From Mesorhizobium loti (lineage in GTDB: Bacteria > Pseudomonadota > Alphaproteobacteria > Rhizobiales > Rhizobiaceae), in the NCBI GenBank assembly GCA_014189435.1, contig CP050295.1, positions 558,001 through 622,000 on the forward strand: a stretch of DNA of 64,000 nucleotides. The letters are read 5' to 3'. A program made the translations under genes and the position numbers. The notes below the pieces were generated by a model that did not search any database, was not told the origin of the DNA, and worked only from the letters and a program-made list of their open reading frames with translations. Shown one piece after another: positions 9,852 through 19,383 of the stretch (position 1 is the stretch's first letter; every line of letters begins with the position of its first letter).

Positions 9852-10253
9852 TGCCCGGTCCTTAGGTGGTACCAGATAGGAGTGAAAGAGCGATGCTTTC
9901 CAGCATTTCGAAAGATAGGGCAAATCGATTGTATTGATACGGACCATCAGCGCTGCGGATATGGAACCACGCAGCATCAAACTGGCCAAGCCGGTCATCA
10001 TCGCGCGGCTTAGGATCGTTGTCCGCGATAAGCTGTTACCTGTGGGTTCGTTCCTCGCCGAATGGAGGCAGCGGTAAGCGAACGCACTCTCCATCGGCGG
10101 CGGCTCGCTGGCCGTGCGGGCGAAACGAAATCGTCGAAAATGGAGGTCATTCAATTTCGGAAGCAGATACAAGCTGCAGTCGTGGGGCAGCGTGTCTGGC
10201 GATACGCTGGTGGCAACCGTGTCCTTGATCGCCTGCTTGAACATCGACAATGA

Positions 10254-10472
10254 TCACCATCGGCCGTGACAGCGACCGGCTGGCGAGGCACTGGCCATCG
10301 GGCGGCTGCCGCCGTGGATGTCATTCGGCCACCGGAGGGCAGCAAGATGGTACTTCAGACGCCGCGTAGGCACGATGGCGTCGACGCATAGCCGCAACGG
10401 GCGGAGCACGGAGGCGCCGGAAACGGCGATCTGCAAACTCTGGCAATCCTGTCGCAGCAGCACGTGCTGCAT
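10254..10472 (-). pseudogene. Possible DUF2285-like relic from an integrative element
   Basis: The frame holds LQIAVSGASVLRPLRLCVDA followed by a K-x-H-L-A-A-L-R-x-x-N-D segment, which resembles the DUF2285 pattern found in the regulatory regions of Mesorhizobium integrative elements. It is short, without a clear start. The neighbouring 10473-10891 stretch shows nothing recognisable. Confidence 0.25.
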
Positions 10473-10891
10473 CCCTGCTCGCGTCAGCAGGACGTATCGG
10501 TGCGCGCATAGTTTGGAAACATTTCCAGCTAAACCGCCTCGAAAGACACAACAGTATGCCTCAATAGGTTTTCCGCCGTCCGAAAGGTGGGGTGACTGAG
10601 GCTTTTAGGTGAAGGAACGATTTTTCCGGATGCAAAAGCGTCCGGAAAAATCCTCTACGGAACAAACAGAGAATTGACCGCATGGAGGGCATTTCGCCCG
10701 ACGCACAACGATACTCACCCCCCAGCGAGTTCTGCTGTACACACACAATGGAGCCTTCTAGGCATGGAAATAGGAAAGGGCAACACTTCCTCTCGAGCGC
10801 AAATCCGCCTAGCGCCTTATTTGCGCGAGCAACGCGTCATTAATCGTCAATTTGGGTTATCGATTTCTTCTCATGCGGTAGGCCTCCAGGC

Positions 10892-11722
10892 TTGAATAGG
10901 GAACACGAAGTGGGCAACATCGATCGGTCCAGGAGGCGACGAAATAGCAGGCGCAACAACCGCATCGGGCCTTATGCGAAATCTGTTGCATCAGCTCTCG
11001 TGGCCGTCACGCTGCTCGGTGTCGGCTCAGCTTGGTATCACAATACAAATCCCCTCTTCGCGGCAGACACCGGGAAAGGAGTAGAGCTGATTGGCCGCGC
11101 TTCCGTGGTCGATGGCGACACGATCGAAATTCATGGCGAGCGTGTCCGCTTCAACGGGATCGATGCACCTGAGTCTGCCCAGACCTGCGATGACCGCGAA
11201 GGCAAGGCCTATCGTTGTGGTGCTCAGGCAGCCAAGGCCGTCGACGCGTTCTTATCCGCGTCCTCGCCCACTCGTTGCGACTTTGTAGAGCGCGATCGGT
11301 ACGGCCGCTTCGTCGGCGATTGCTATCGGGCAGATGGCACAAGCGTCCAAGCGTGGATTGTCGGAAATGGGTGGGCGATGGACTGGCCGCGGTACAGCAA
11401 CGGCAAATACGCGAACCAGCAGGAAGCCGCGAAAGCCGACCGGCTCGGAATCTGGGCCGGAACCGTGCAGCCGCCTTGGGAATGGCGGGCTGAGGGCCGC
11501 AAAAATCTGCCTAGCCAACCAGCGCCTCTGGTTGGCGTCACCTCCGGCGGCGCCAAAAGCTGCAACATCAAAGGCAACATCAGCACTACTGGCGAACGCA
11601 TCTATCATGTGCCTAGCCAGCAGAACTACGAGAAAACCAAGATTACGGAGGACACCGGAGAACGGTGGTTCTGTTCAGAAGCCGAAGCACAGGCAGCCGG
11701 ATGGCGTGCTGCCAAGAGATGA
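10892..11722 (+). CDS. Thermonuclease-family (SNase-like) secreted or membrane-anchored protein
   Basis: After a basic N-terminus there is one hydrophobic segment (residues about 31-48), then a staphylococcal-nuclease fold: VVDGDTIEIHGERVRFNGID with DAPE, and later ERDRYGRFVGDCY, matching the Arg/Glu catalytic motifs of SNase. A C-terminal extension with a Cys-rich, ExoI-like EDTGERWFCSEAEAQAAGWR motif follows. The extreme start is TTG at 10892. A GTG at 10913 with an AGGGA site eight bases upstream is the likelier start. It would degrade nucleic acid in the periplasm or outside. It stands alone, with flanking genes unrelated. Confidence 0.8.
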   Translation: MNREHEVGNIDRSRRRRNSRRNNRIGPYAKSVASALVAVTLLGVGSAWYHNTNPLFAADTGKGVELIGRASVVDGDTIEIHGERVRFNGIDAPESAQTCDDREGKAYRCGAQAAKAVDAFLSASSPTRCDFVERDRYGRFVGDCYRADGTSVQAWIVGNGWAMDWPRYSNGKYANQQEAAKADRLGIWAGTVQPPWEWRAEGRKNLPSQPAPLVGVTSGGAKSCNIKGNISTTGERIYHVPSQQNYEKTKITEDTGERWFCSEAEAQAAGWRAAKR

Positions 11723-11946
11723 CGATTTCTGGGATTGGATTGCAGCGGCCGACCATCCGAATGAACCACACCGTCGACGTCCTGCATATGTCGTGTGGCC
11801 GAATCCGAGCACCCTAAAGTGGACATCCTGGACGAATTCCCGGCATAGGTAGCAAAAGGCGCCTTCGACGCCCGGCTGTCGCAATTGCGATGGTGAAATC
11901 CGATCAGATGCATTTCTATGTGCGCCACTGCAACGGAGAGAGGCCG

Positions 11947-12345
11947 ATGACGAGCATGACCAAAGGAAGCTGTCTGTGCGGAGCCGTTGCCTACGAGGTA
12001 CATGGCGACTTGCGTCCGATCGTCGCCTGCCACTGCAATCAGTGCCGGAAAGCATCTGGTCATTACGTTGCAGCGACTCAGGCTGAACTCAAGGATGTCG
12101 TCATCAAAGGCGACACGCTGAAATGGTTTCAGTCCTCTGAAACGGCCAAGCGAGGCTTTTGCTCGAACTGCGGCAGCAACCTGTTTTGGCAGGGTTTCGG
12201 AAGGCCTCATATTTCTATTTGGGCCGGCACCATCGACGGTCCAACCAAACTAAGGATGGAGAGCCAGTTGTACCCTGAATCGGCCGGCGACTATTACGAT
12301 CTCCCCGATATTCCCGTGGTGGAACAATCGTCCCTCAGAGAATGA
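11947..12345 (+). CDS. GFA-family (glutathione-dependent formaldehyde-activating-like) zinc protein
   Basis: This is 132 residues starting MTSMTKGSCLCGAVAYEVHG, with a GGAGAG site before the ATG at 11947. Zinc ligands of the GFA fold are visible: CLCG near the start, ACHCNQCRKASG, and FCSNCGSN. GFA proteins bind zinc through Cys pairs and some act on S-hydroxymethyl-glutathione, but most members have no known substrate. An upstream in-frame ATG at 11890 lacks a ribosome site. The frame is intact with no operon partner. Confidence 0.8.
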   Translation: MTSMTKGSCLCGAVAYEVHGDLRPIVACHCNQCRKASGHYVAATQAELKDVVIKGDTLKWFQSSETAKRGFCSNCGSNLFWQGFGRPHISIWAGTIDGPTKLRMESQLYPESAGDYYDLPDIPVVEQSSLRE

Positions 12346-12505
12346 ACATATGGTCATGCTGTCGAGACCAGGACCGCAGCTCGCGATGAGGCGGTCGGTC
12401 AGACCTGGTGGCGTTTACTGCCGAAATCTAGCTCGTCGAATCCGCGATTGCGCGGGTTCCCCGATCACTTCTCATTATTCGTCACAATGCCGTCGCAGGG
12501 CCAGA

Positions 12506-13127
12506 CTACCGCCACGTATTGACGATCCACGGCGCGACAAGACCGTGGCATCGCAGCCCGGCGATGAAGGTCTGCGTCTGCCATTTGCCGAATGGCGCAT
12601 GCGTCCTGAAGCGCTCGCCCTTCGGCGCCCAGCCGGTGCGTTTGGTCAGCTTGGTATTGGTCGACGTCTCATCGATGAAGATCAGCCGCGCCAAAGCCTT
12701 GTTGAAGAACCGCTTTCGCCGCCCGGTCCACAATTCACGCGCCTGGCGCACGTCGGCCCGCTGCTGCTCGCTGGCCTGTAGAGTTTTTTTTATGACTGAG
12801 CCCCAGGCGATTGAGCAGGCGCCCGACATTGGAGCGATGCACGCTTACCCCACGCACCTCCAGTTCGACGCAAAGCTCATCCAGCGTCAGTTCGCCGGTC
12901 TGGGCCAATCGCAAGCGAACAAACTCGGCATGCGGCTCAAGCTTGCCGCCGCCCACATGGCCCTGCCGGCGCGCTTCAAGCGAACCGGTCTGCCGGCGCA
13001 GGTTGATCAGATTGTTCACAAAGCGAGGCGAAACGCGGAAATGGCGCGCAGCCTCGCGGTGACCATGTCCCTCATCGACATACGCAACAACACGCCGACG
13101 CAACTCAAGCGGTAGCGGCTTGCCCAT
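12506..13127 (-). mobile_element. IS630-family transposase, two frames, 3' truncated
   Basis: The first frame (13127 to about 12780) starts MGKPLPLELRRRVVAYVDEG with a helix-turn-helix. The second contains KTLQASEQQRADVRQARELW and IFIDETSTNTKLTKRTGW, the first Asp of the DDE triad. They meet at a run of eight A (minus strand, 12785-12792); seven would put them in one frame. Some IS630 elements use such a slippery A-run to make the full transposase. The remaining DDE residues are missing, since the frame ends near 12506. No terminal inverted repeats were found. Confidence 0.75.
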
Positions 13128-13318
13128 CGCGGTCTCCTTTCAACCGCAATGAATCACGAACTCAAATCAAAGGGAATCCTGAATCCCTTAAATCGCGACA
13201 CGCTTTAGCCCAAAAGCAACAGTCACAACTTCTCTCAAGTCCGCACGATCCGCCTCCTCGTCGCCTTCCAGCAAGCGGTGCCAGAGCTTCGTCGATCCCT
13301 GTGGTTCTGCGTGCTGCC

Positions 13319-14769
13319 TCAATGCCAGAAGCGCCTCGTGTTAACAAAGGTGTCATGCGCTTCTGCGGCGTCTTCAAGAAGCTTGGACTTGTCTTCGGAG
13401 CGGAAGAGATCCGTCGCACCAGCCACGTCCGAAAGCGCCAGCGCTGCCAGCATATCGGGGGCGGTGGCGAGATCGTTGAGGCTGCCGAGCTGATCCTGCA
13501 GGTCCTTCATCGCCATGATGAACCGTCGATGGCGTTTGGCTTCCGCCTTGCTCTTGTAAAGCGGCTCGAAGAACTCCGCCGCATAGCGCAGTTTCTTTGC
13601 GGCGATGCGCACTTCATGGCGGGTCTCGTCATCGGCATCGATCAGATTGTTGCCGCCCTTCGCCACCTTTTTCCAAAGTCTATCAAATACACCGGAGGCG
13701 AAATCCCGCGACGACTGCTCGTGCAACGTTTCGTCCGTTTGGTCGGTTCGCCAGTCCCTGATGGAAATCCACTCGGCGGCATCGATCATCAACGTGCGGG
13801 CGCGCGCCGAGGAGAGCGATGCTTCGACCGCCGCATAGGCTTCGTCGCGCGCGTCTTGAAGACGGATTGAAAGAGCCTCGCTCGAAGCGCGGTCGATCAT
13901 CACGTCGATATTGCGCGCATCGCCAAATTCCGAGGCGAGCCATGTCAATTCTTCGCGCAGGCGGTCGAAACGGCAGTCGTCGAACTGCGACTTGCAGATC
14001 GAGCATAGGGAGCGCAGCCGTCGCAGCGACACGCGAGCCTAGTGTACGGCCTCGGCATCGCGAAACCAGCCCAGCGCCGTTTCATTGAGACGAAACTGTT
14101 TGAGACACGCCGCTGCGATGCGCGCGAAAGCCGTTGCCGCGCTCATCTCGCATGTAAGCGGGGTCGCGGCCGCGTTCACAGCACAGGGCGCCGAGCCAAG
14201 CAGACGATAGCCCCGTTCCGCTTTGCTCAGCACCCCAAGATGTGCCGGCGTGATCAGGTCGACTTTCCGGGCGAGCGCAAACAGCGCTGTCGTGAACCCG
14301 CCTTCTTTTCCAACTCTATCTCGCAGAGCGGCGCCTCACGATCGGCCGCAAGGACCTTGCCAAGATCCAAAGCGACTTCGATCGTGGCGTCGCCATCCAT
14401 CACATTCCAACGATGCCGTTTGACATGAACCTCGAACAAGGGCGCAAGCTTTGGGCCAGCCCCTGCAAGCAGGTCTCGAATCTGCGGACCGTCAAGTATC
14501 GGGGTATCGCCGTAGACCGGTCGCTCCCATTCCTCGCGCGTGAACGATCCGACCGCGGCACCATCGCCGGCTTTGACGGTTTGTATCCGTTCATTTCCCG
14601 ATTGCCGAATGCGAAGCGACAGGCCGCGCTTGGACAGATCCCATCCAGGGGTGTCGAAATAGATGGATCTCTGCTGAAGAATGGTGGGCGAGGATCCGAA
14701 AGGATTTTTCCTCAGCAGCGACGCTGCACCCGACCGCGAGAGCTCGAGCTTCAGTTCCGTTTCCTGCAT
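13319..14769 (-). pseudogene. CYTH-CHAD inorganic triphosphatase-like gene with frameshift and stop
   Basis: The start at 14769 gives MQETELKLELSRSGAASLL, the ExExK motif of the CYTH tunnel fold. The frame breaks at 14298-14300, where GGG would need to be GGGG to continue into ALFALARKVDLITPAHLGVL. A second lesion is the TAG at 14039-14041 (EAVH-stop-ARVSLRRLR), where the family has Gln. The CHAD domain then runs to NTRRFWH at 13319 with HEVRIAAKKLRYAAEFF. CYTH-CHAD proteins bind or cleave polyphosphates. With two lesions it is probably dead. Confidence 0.8.
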
Positions 14770-15051
14770 GATGTCCTCGGCGTCGCTTCACGATAATCGG
14801 AGGGACCCCACCACATGGTGCGTCACACTCGGTTTTTGATATCACGAGTCCATGTGACCTGTTCACTGTCCTTGAATGCCTTGTGCAGCATGGCTTCCAG
14901 CATCCGCGTCGGTTCGCGAATGCGCTCTCCAAAACAGAGTTGAGCACTTTTTTGCGGATGCGCAGGAAGCCCTTCGTCGGTACGAAGGGAAGATTTGCCC
15001 GTCCTATAAGGGCAGCGCTCCGGTCCGAATTGGGCCGAAGCCAAAGGAATT

Positions 15052-15124
15052 GCGGTCGTGGCGAAACGGTAGACGCGCAGCGTTGAGGTCGCTGTGGGGC
15101 AACCCGTGGAAGTTCGAGTCTTCG
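15052..15124 (+). tRNA. Truncated tRNA-Leu (anticodon GAG), 3' acceptor end missing
   Basis: From 15052 the sequence matches a tRNA-Leu body: GCGGTCGTGGCG, a D-arm, the anticodon stem CAGCG/CGCTG (15078-15094) with loop TTGAGGT and anticodon GAG at 15085-15087, a variable arm GGG-CAA-CCC, and a T-arm with GTTCGAGTC. After about 15124 the expected 3' strand (TCGACCGC with CCA) is replaced by unrelated sequence, so the 5' GCGGTCG has no partner. It cannot fold as a mature tRNA. A recombination scar at a tRNA attachment site is a likely cause. Confidence 0.7.
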
Positions 15125-15291
15125 CGGGTTTCAAACTTTTTTTGGAAACTGCAGGAGCTTGCCCTTTTTCGCCCCGGCCTTGATCGCTGCCGAGCGCTTC
15201 TTTTCGGCAGCCATTGCACCATACTGACGCCGGGTTGCCGTTGCCTCGCAGGGTGCGCATATTGGCGGCAGGAAAAAGGGGAGGGAACTCG

Positions 15292-15492
15292 ATGAGCAGG
15301 ACACCAAAGCCACCCAAGGGAGGTCTAGCTGGCGTCGACGAGTTGCAAAAGTCGATGAGAGAGATGAGGGCAGCCGAACTGGCTATTCTGAATCAACTCG
15401 TGAAGGAAAAGCCCGAATTAGCGAAGCCGGATCGGCACGATGATCTCCTTGAAGAATTCAAGCGGCGCCTAGAGAAAAGCCGCCCCCGATAA
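15292..15492 (+). CDS. Small charged hypothetical protein, 66 residues
   Basis: The ATG at 15292 follows a strong GGGGAGGGAA ribosome site. The product starts MSRTPKPPKGGLAGVDELQK, is rich in Lys, Glu and Arg, and has an amphipathic helical stretch with no membrane segment. I do not recognise a family. It lies just after the truncated tRNA-Leu, a position where cargo of integrated elements is common. A GC-rich hairpin follows the stop. Confidence 0.6.
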   Translation: MSRTPKPPKGGLAGVDELQKSMREMRAAELAILNQLVKEKPELAKPDRHDDLLEEFKRRLEKSRPR

Positions 15493-15506
15493 AAGGGGAC
15501 GGCTTG
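15479..15506 (+). terminator. GC-rich hairpin after the small gene, weak terminator candidate
   Basis: AGCCGCCCCC and GGGGACGGCT can pair around the loop GATAAAA, directly spanning the stop of the 66-residue frame. No T-run follows, so intrinsic termination is uncertain. Confidence 0.35.
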
Positions 15507-15725
15507 GCCAACGCCACCATTGGCGGCCGGGTAATCAGGCGGGCCGCGTCAAGGCCGCAGATGGGGGAACGTGGCTATCATCCATGCTCGAAGCGCAAGG
15601 ATATCCTCCGCAGGTCGGTCCCGGTAATACTCCTCGATCTCATGTAAGACCTCTACTAAATTAGGGCTCATTTGCTTTGCCAGGGGTGACGCCGGCAGCG
15701 CCCTGGTCGAGGTCGCGGGGGCTAA

Positions 15726-16631
15726 GAGTCGGTTTGGAAAATCACGGATGGGCGTTTCTGCGTAGCATGATGCCGCCCATGGCGACGAGGATCATGGCCT
15801 GCGAGACATCGATGCGCTGCTCGTAATCGCGCACGAGGCGTCGCCACCGGATCATCCATCCGAACGTCCGTTCGACGACCCAGCGACGCGGTAGAACCTT
15901 GAAGCCTTTCTGGTCGTCGGTGCGGCGGATGATCTCGACGATGAAGTCGAGATAGCAGGCCTTATCCATCAGCTTGAGCCGGTCATAGGCCCCGTCGGCG
16001 AAGAGATGCTTGACCCACGGCCAGCGTTTGCGGATGCCGTCGAGTATCGCCTGCGCACCCGCGCTGTCGGAGATGTCAGCGGTGGTCAGGTTGACCATCA
16101 GGAGCCGTCCGTCCGTATCGACCGCAATATGGCGCTTGCGCCCGACGATCTTCTTACCCGCGTCGTAGCCTCGTGCTTTTGCATGGGGTGCCTTGATCGA
16201 CTGACTATCAATCACACCAGCGCTGGGTGAAGGTTCGCGGCCCTGCCGCTCGCGGTCGAGCATCAGTTCCACGTCGTGGATCGTCTGAAACAGGAAGCGC
16301 CGTGCCAACTCGCGGAACCAGCTATAGACCGTCTGCCACGGCCCAAAATGAATGGGCAACATCCGCCACCCACAGCCTGAGCGCACCAGATAGCGCACCG
16401 CGTTGATTACCTCCCGAAAATCCACCTCGCGGGGACGCCCACGCCGACCAGGAACCGGCATCAGTGGCGCGATCCGCTCCCATTCCTCATCTGTCAGATC
16501 ACACGGATAACGCTTCGTCTTACGCGCGATCTTGGCAACACGGCCACGGCTCTGTTCGGTCCACATCCTCGCTCTGAATCAGACTTCATGCGCAAACGAA
16601 ACCCCTCAAATCCGATTTTCCAAACAGCCTC
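15726..16631 (-). mobile_element. Intact IS5-family insertion sequence with TAA target duplication
   Basis: Terminal inverted repeats of 18 bp are visible: GAGTCGGTTTGGAAAATC at 15726-15743 and, inverted, GAGGCTGTTTGGAAAATC at 16614-16631 (two mismatches). The flanks carry TAA on both sides (15723-15725 and 16632-16634), the three-base duplication typical of several IS5 subgroups. The element is 906 bp with one full transposase gene, so it may still be active. The insertion splits a small gene. Confidence 0.9.
15742..16566 (-). CDS. IS5-family DDE transposase
   Basis: This is 274 residues with the DUF4096 N-terminal region ([20 protein letters not shown]) followed by a DDE core: [14 protein letters not shown] (first Asp), FADGAYDR (second Asp), and the C-terminal [20 protein letters not shown], the Y-(2)-R-(3)-E-like signature of IS5. 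The frame is intact and lies fully within the inverted repeats. It catalyses cut-and-paste movement of the 906-bp element. Confidence 0.92.
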   Translation of the reverse strand: MWTEQSRGRVAKIARKTKRYPCDLTDEEWERIAPLMPVPGRRGRPREVDFREVINAVRYLVRSGCGWRMLPIHFGPWQTVYSWFRELARRFLFQTIHDVELMLDRERQGREPSPSAGVIDSQSIKAPHAKARGYDAGKKIVGRKRHIAVDTDGRLLMVNLTTADISDSAGAQAILDGIRKRWPWVKHLFADGAYDRLKLMDKACYLDFIVEIIRRTDDQKGFKVLPRRWVVERTFGWMIRWRRLVRDYEQRIDVSQAMILVAMGGIMLRRNAHP

Positions 16632-16910
16632 TAATCCGTCAAGTATTGAGCGGCGGGATATTTTCGTGGTATTAACGCAATCGGTCATTGGAAGCTCCTA
16701 CTAGCTTTTGGTGACAAGTAGCGGGAGGCTTGTTGGTCGCAAGCCCCCGCTGCGAACCTCAGAATCATTGCTGGATTTGCATATTTTTGCAAGAGGGGGC
16801 CAGTTATTTATACACTTCATGCATTTTTATGACTTCAGTTTCCCTTGAGATCAGCCGTCAGTTATTCGTGTTTTTTCGATCCAGTTCTTCGCAAAGTTGG
16901 GAGGGGATCT

Positions 16911-17009
16911 ATGGAATTCAACGAACGGGAGAAGGCCGCTTTAAGCCCAACTCTGATTAATGCAGCGGCCTTCTGCATCGTCCTTTCGACGGTCTATCTA
17001 GTGGATTGA
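16911..17009 (+). CDS. Possible 32-residue membrane microprotein
   Basis: A strong GGGAGGGG ribosome site lies seven bases before the ATG at 16911. The frame starts MEFNEREKAALSPTLINAAA and ends with a hydrophobic run (FCIVLSTVYLVD), giving an acidic/basic head and one short membrane-like helix. It fits a one-pass microprotein. No family is recognised and only the ribosome site and composition support it. The upstream 16689-16910 is AT-richer, without other signals. Confidence 0.35.
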   Translation: MEFNEREKAALSPTLINAAAFCIVLSTVYLVD

Positions 17010-17069
17010 TCGAGACAAAAGAGTCCGATGTTGGATTCCCATCGGTTTTCGCATGTGCGACGATCGGGC

Positions 17070-17396
17070 ATGCGCACCGGTATTACATTTGACGTCACTG
17101 CCGCCGACAGGATCCGGCTCGAAGCCATCGTGGCAAAGCACGGTTCGCCGCAGAAGCATGCGTGGCGGGCGAAGATCATTCTGATGAGCGATGACGGCTT
17201 GGGAACCGTGACCATTATGGAGGCTACCGGCAAATCGAAGACCTGCGTGTGGCGATGGCAGGAGCGTTTTATGGCCGAAGGCGTGGATGGCCTTTTGCGC
17301 GACAAGAGCCGCCCGCCAGGCATTGCGCCACTCGATCCCGAACTGGTCGATCAGGTGATCGCGCTGACGCTGGAAACGCCCACCACCAGCGCCGGC
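17070..17396 (+). mobile_element. IS630-family transposase N-terminal relic
   Basis: The frame begins MRTGITFDVTAADRIRLEAI and contains the helix-turn-helix TIMEATGKSKTCVWRWQERF and then the linker DGLLRDKSRPPGIAPLDPEL. It stops matching at LTLETPTTSA, where the 3' end of the ISNCY-like element begins. The DDE core is gone. It was probably cut by insertion of the neighbouring element. Confidence 0.75.
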
Positions 17397-17399
17397 GTG

Positions 17400-18528
17400 C
17401 AGGATTCATCGGCGATGTCGACGAGGCGCTGCTGCGCCGATCGCATCTCCTGCAGCAGCTTTACCGGGTCCAGCCTCGCCTGTGTTTGCGCAAGCCTGGC
17501 ACGAACCGGTTCAGGCGTGCGTGGATCTGCCAGCAGTCGCTGGCACGGTGTTGCCGCAGGGTGATAGCGCTTGCGCACGCGGGCGCCGTCCCGTTCCTTT
17601 CCGGCCAGCTTGAAGGAGGGTTGGAAGAAGTTCACGAACAGCCGAACCGTCGAATAGAGCTGTGCAAGGGCAGCAGCGGCTTCACGCCCCTCCAGCCGAC
17701 GATGCGTCGCGCCACGGCGCCGTTCTTCTGTTCGACGAAGGCCTGGTCATCTTTGCGGTAAGGACGGCAGCGGGTGAACTCGATGCCGGCATCCAGACAG
17801 TAGTCGCGTATCGTCTCGTTCAGGAACACGCTGTCATTGTCCGTGTCGAATCCGAGAAGCTGAAATGGCAGGAGCCGCCGTAATACCGTCAGCACCTCGC
17901 TCAACAGCTTCTGTTCACGCACCAGCAAGGGCGCGCATTCCGTCCACCCGCTCGCGATGTCGGTAAGACAAAGCGTTTGTATGAAGCTTCCCCGCGTCGT
18001 CGGTCCACTGTGCGCCACCAGGTCGGCCTCGACGAATCCAGGCGGAGGATCCTGCCAATCGGAGAAGGTTCGGATCGGAATGCTGCGCCGCAGCGCGGTG
18101 GACGCTGTACTGCGACGGCGTCTCGGCCCACCAGCGATGTCTCGAACCTCGCGAAGGGCGCGATCGATCGTGGCCGCGCTCATCGCCAATAGCCGTGTGC
18201 GGATCTCGGCGGTTAGGTGCAGATGCCCGTGACGCTCCATTGCCTCCACCAGAATCGGAATCAGCATCTTCAGACGCTTGCCGCAGATGCGATCCGAAGC
18301 TTCCCAGAGCACGATCAGCGCTTCGCGCACCGCGTCGTCATAAAGCCGGCGCTCCGGTCGCGGGCCCGAACGCTGCGCCTGTGGTCCATTCCGCAGCAAC
18401 CGCATGGCATGCTTGCGGTGAACGCCGCTTACCGCCGCGAATTCATCGAGAATGCGCGACTTCTCTGCCCGATCGCCTCGGGCGTAGCGCTCCGCTACCA
18501 CCTTCACCAGCTCATCCCGCGTCGCCAT
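17400..18528 (-). mobile_element. ISNCY-like transposase gene (integrase-core type), frameshifted
   Basis: The start at 18528 gives MATRDELVKVVAERYARGDR. An integrase-core DDE domain follows: FVEADLVAHSGPTTRGSF, LGFDTDNDSVFLNE and FTRCRPYRKDDQAFVEQKNG. Near 17690 the frame shifts, and the C-terminus (LAQLYSTVRLFVNFFQPSFK, then DPVKLLQEMRSAQQRLVDIA) lies in another frame. The lesion makes it inactive. It abuts an IS630 relic on its 3' side. Confidence 0.75.
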
Positions 18529-18538
18529 GCTTATCCGC

Positions 18539-18588
18539 CTCATCTGATTTGCTCCCGCCCCAAAACTGCGGGGAGCAAATCAGATGAG
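18539..18588. repeat. Perfect 18-bp inverted repeat upstream of the ISNCY-like transposase
   Basis: CTCATCTGATTTGCTCCC (18539-18556) and its exact complement (18571-18588) flank a 14-base loop. It lies directly before the transposase start and may be the element terminus or a translation-limiting hairpin. Confidence 0.7.
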
Positions 18589-18903
18589 GCAACGGCCCAA
18601 CATCCGGGAGCAGTTCAGGCGATGCAATGCGCGCTCTCACATTGATTGCCGCGCCGCACGCGTTCGCGATGTCGTCGTCCGGCTGATCGATTCCGTTCCT
18701 CAGAAGTCGCGAGAGGTTGGGGAGCGACATCTCATGTATCTCGAAATCCGGGCAACGGTACTCGATCTGGAGGAGCCAGGACCTGCTGCTTTGCCCTTGC
18801 GGGATGAATGCCCATTTTTTCTCAGACGCCCATAATCATTGCATATATGCGCGCTACGAAGGGTCAGAATTGGGAACGAAACCAAATCGGGCGAGGCTTG
18901 ATC
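18589..18903. other. Non-coding or decayed stretch before proQ
   Basis: No recognisable gene on either strand. Short frames lack ribosome sites and family motifs. Confidence 0.5.
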
Positions 18904-19383
18904 ATGTCGACCGCTAGCCGAGGGAAATCCTCCGCACAGCTTTTCCGCCATCTATCGGCAAAGTGGCCTTCAGCGTTCAATCCGAAAGCCCCCAGGCCGC
19001 TCAAGATCGGCATCCATCATGACATTCGCGCGCTTGATGGCGAACTGTCTGATGATGAATTGAGGAGAGCCCTGCGCGCCTACACCAGAATGGCCAGATA
19101 CTTGGCCAGGCTGGATGCAGGCGCCGCGCGGGTTGATCTCGACGGCAAGCCGGCCGGCGAGGTATCGGATGCGGACGCGGCGACCGCCAAGGCTTTGCTG
19201 TGCGCCCGCAAGGACAAGCAAGAGACCAAGCAAACGCCGGAGCCAAGCGCAAAGCCTGAAGCGCCACCCAAACGGAAACCGAAGCAAACGGTCGTGTTCA
19301 AGGCAAAGAATACGGCCCACAGCCCGACCGGAATAGTCGTTGAGACGAAGCGTCGCCGGTCATTCCGAAAGCCGATGGCTTGA
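18904..19383 (+). CDS. ProQ/FinO-domain RNA-binding protein
   Basis: The ATG at 18904, after a GGCGAGG site, gives MSTASRGKSSAQLFRHLSAK. RPLKIGIHHDIRAL followed by LRRALRAYTRMARYL is the ProQ/FinO fold that binds structured RNA and sRNAs. Residues about 105-159 are a basic, low-complexity tail rich in Lys and Pro, typical of these chaperones. The length (159 residues) suits mobile-element-borne ProQ proteins, which often sit near conjugation genes and control transfer transcripts. The target RNA is unknown here. Confidence 0.85.
   Translation: MSTASRGKSSAQLFRHLSAKWPSAFNPKAPRPLKIGIHHDIRALDGELSDDELRRALRAYTRMARYLARLDAGAARVDLDGKPAGEVSDADAATAKALLCARKDKQETKQTPEPSAKPEAPPKRKPKQTVVFKAKNTAHSPTGIVVETKRRRSFRKPMA

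Larger units (their letters stand above)
15549..16688 (-). pseudogene. 76-codon gene split by the IS5-type element
   Basis: From an ATG at 16688, with a strong AGGAGC site, the minus strand reads MTDCVNTTKISRRSILDG. The next codon TTA is the duplicated target (TAA on plus), where the insertion sequence begins. On the far side the other TAA copy (15723-15725) continues the same frame through 57 codons to a TGA at 15549, including SPNLVEVLHEIEEYYRDRP and AWMIATFPHLRP. Removing the element and one target copy restores an uninterrupted 76-residue frame. SRRSIL followed by small hydrophobic residues looks like a Tat-type signal start, as in short rhizobial hypotheticals. Function unknown. Confidence 0.75.

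Noticed and set aside
9973..9988. TGGCCAGTTTGATGCT on the minus strand, sigma54-like, upstream of the DUF1796 gene
   Set aside because: GG-N10-GC spacing fits, but three fixed positions differ and no TGT-N10-ACA site is found upstream.
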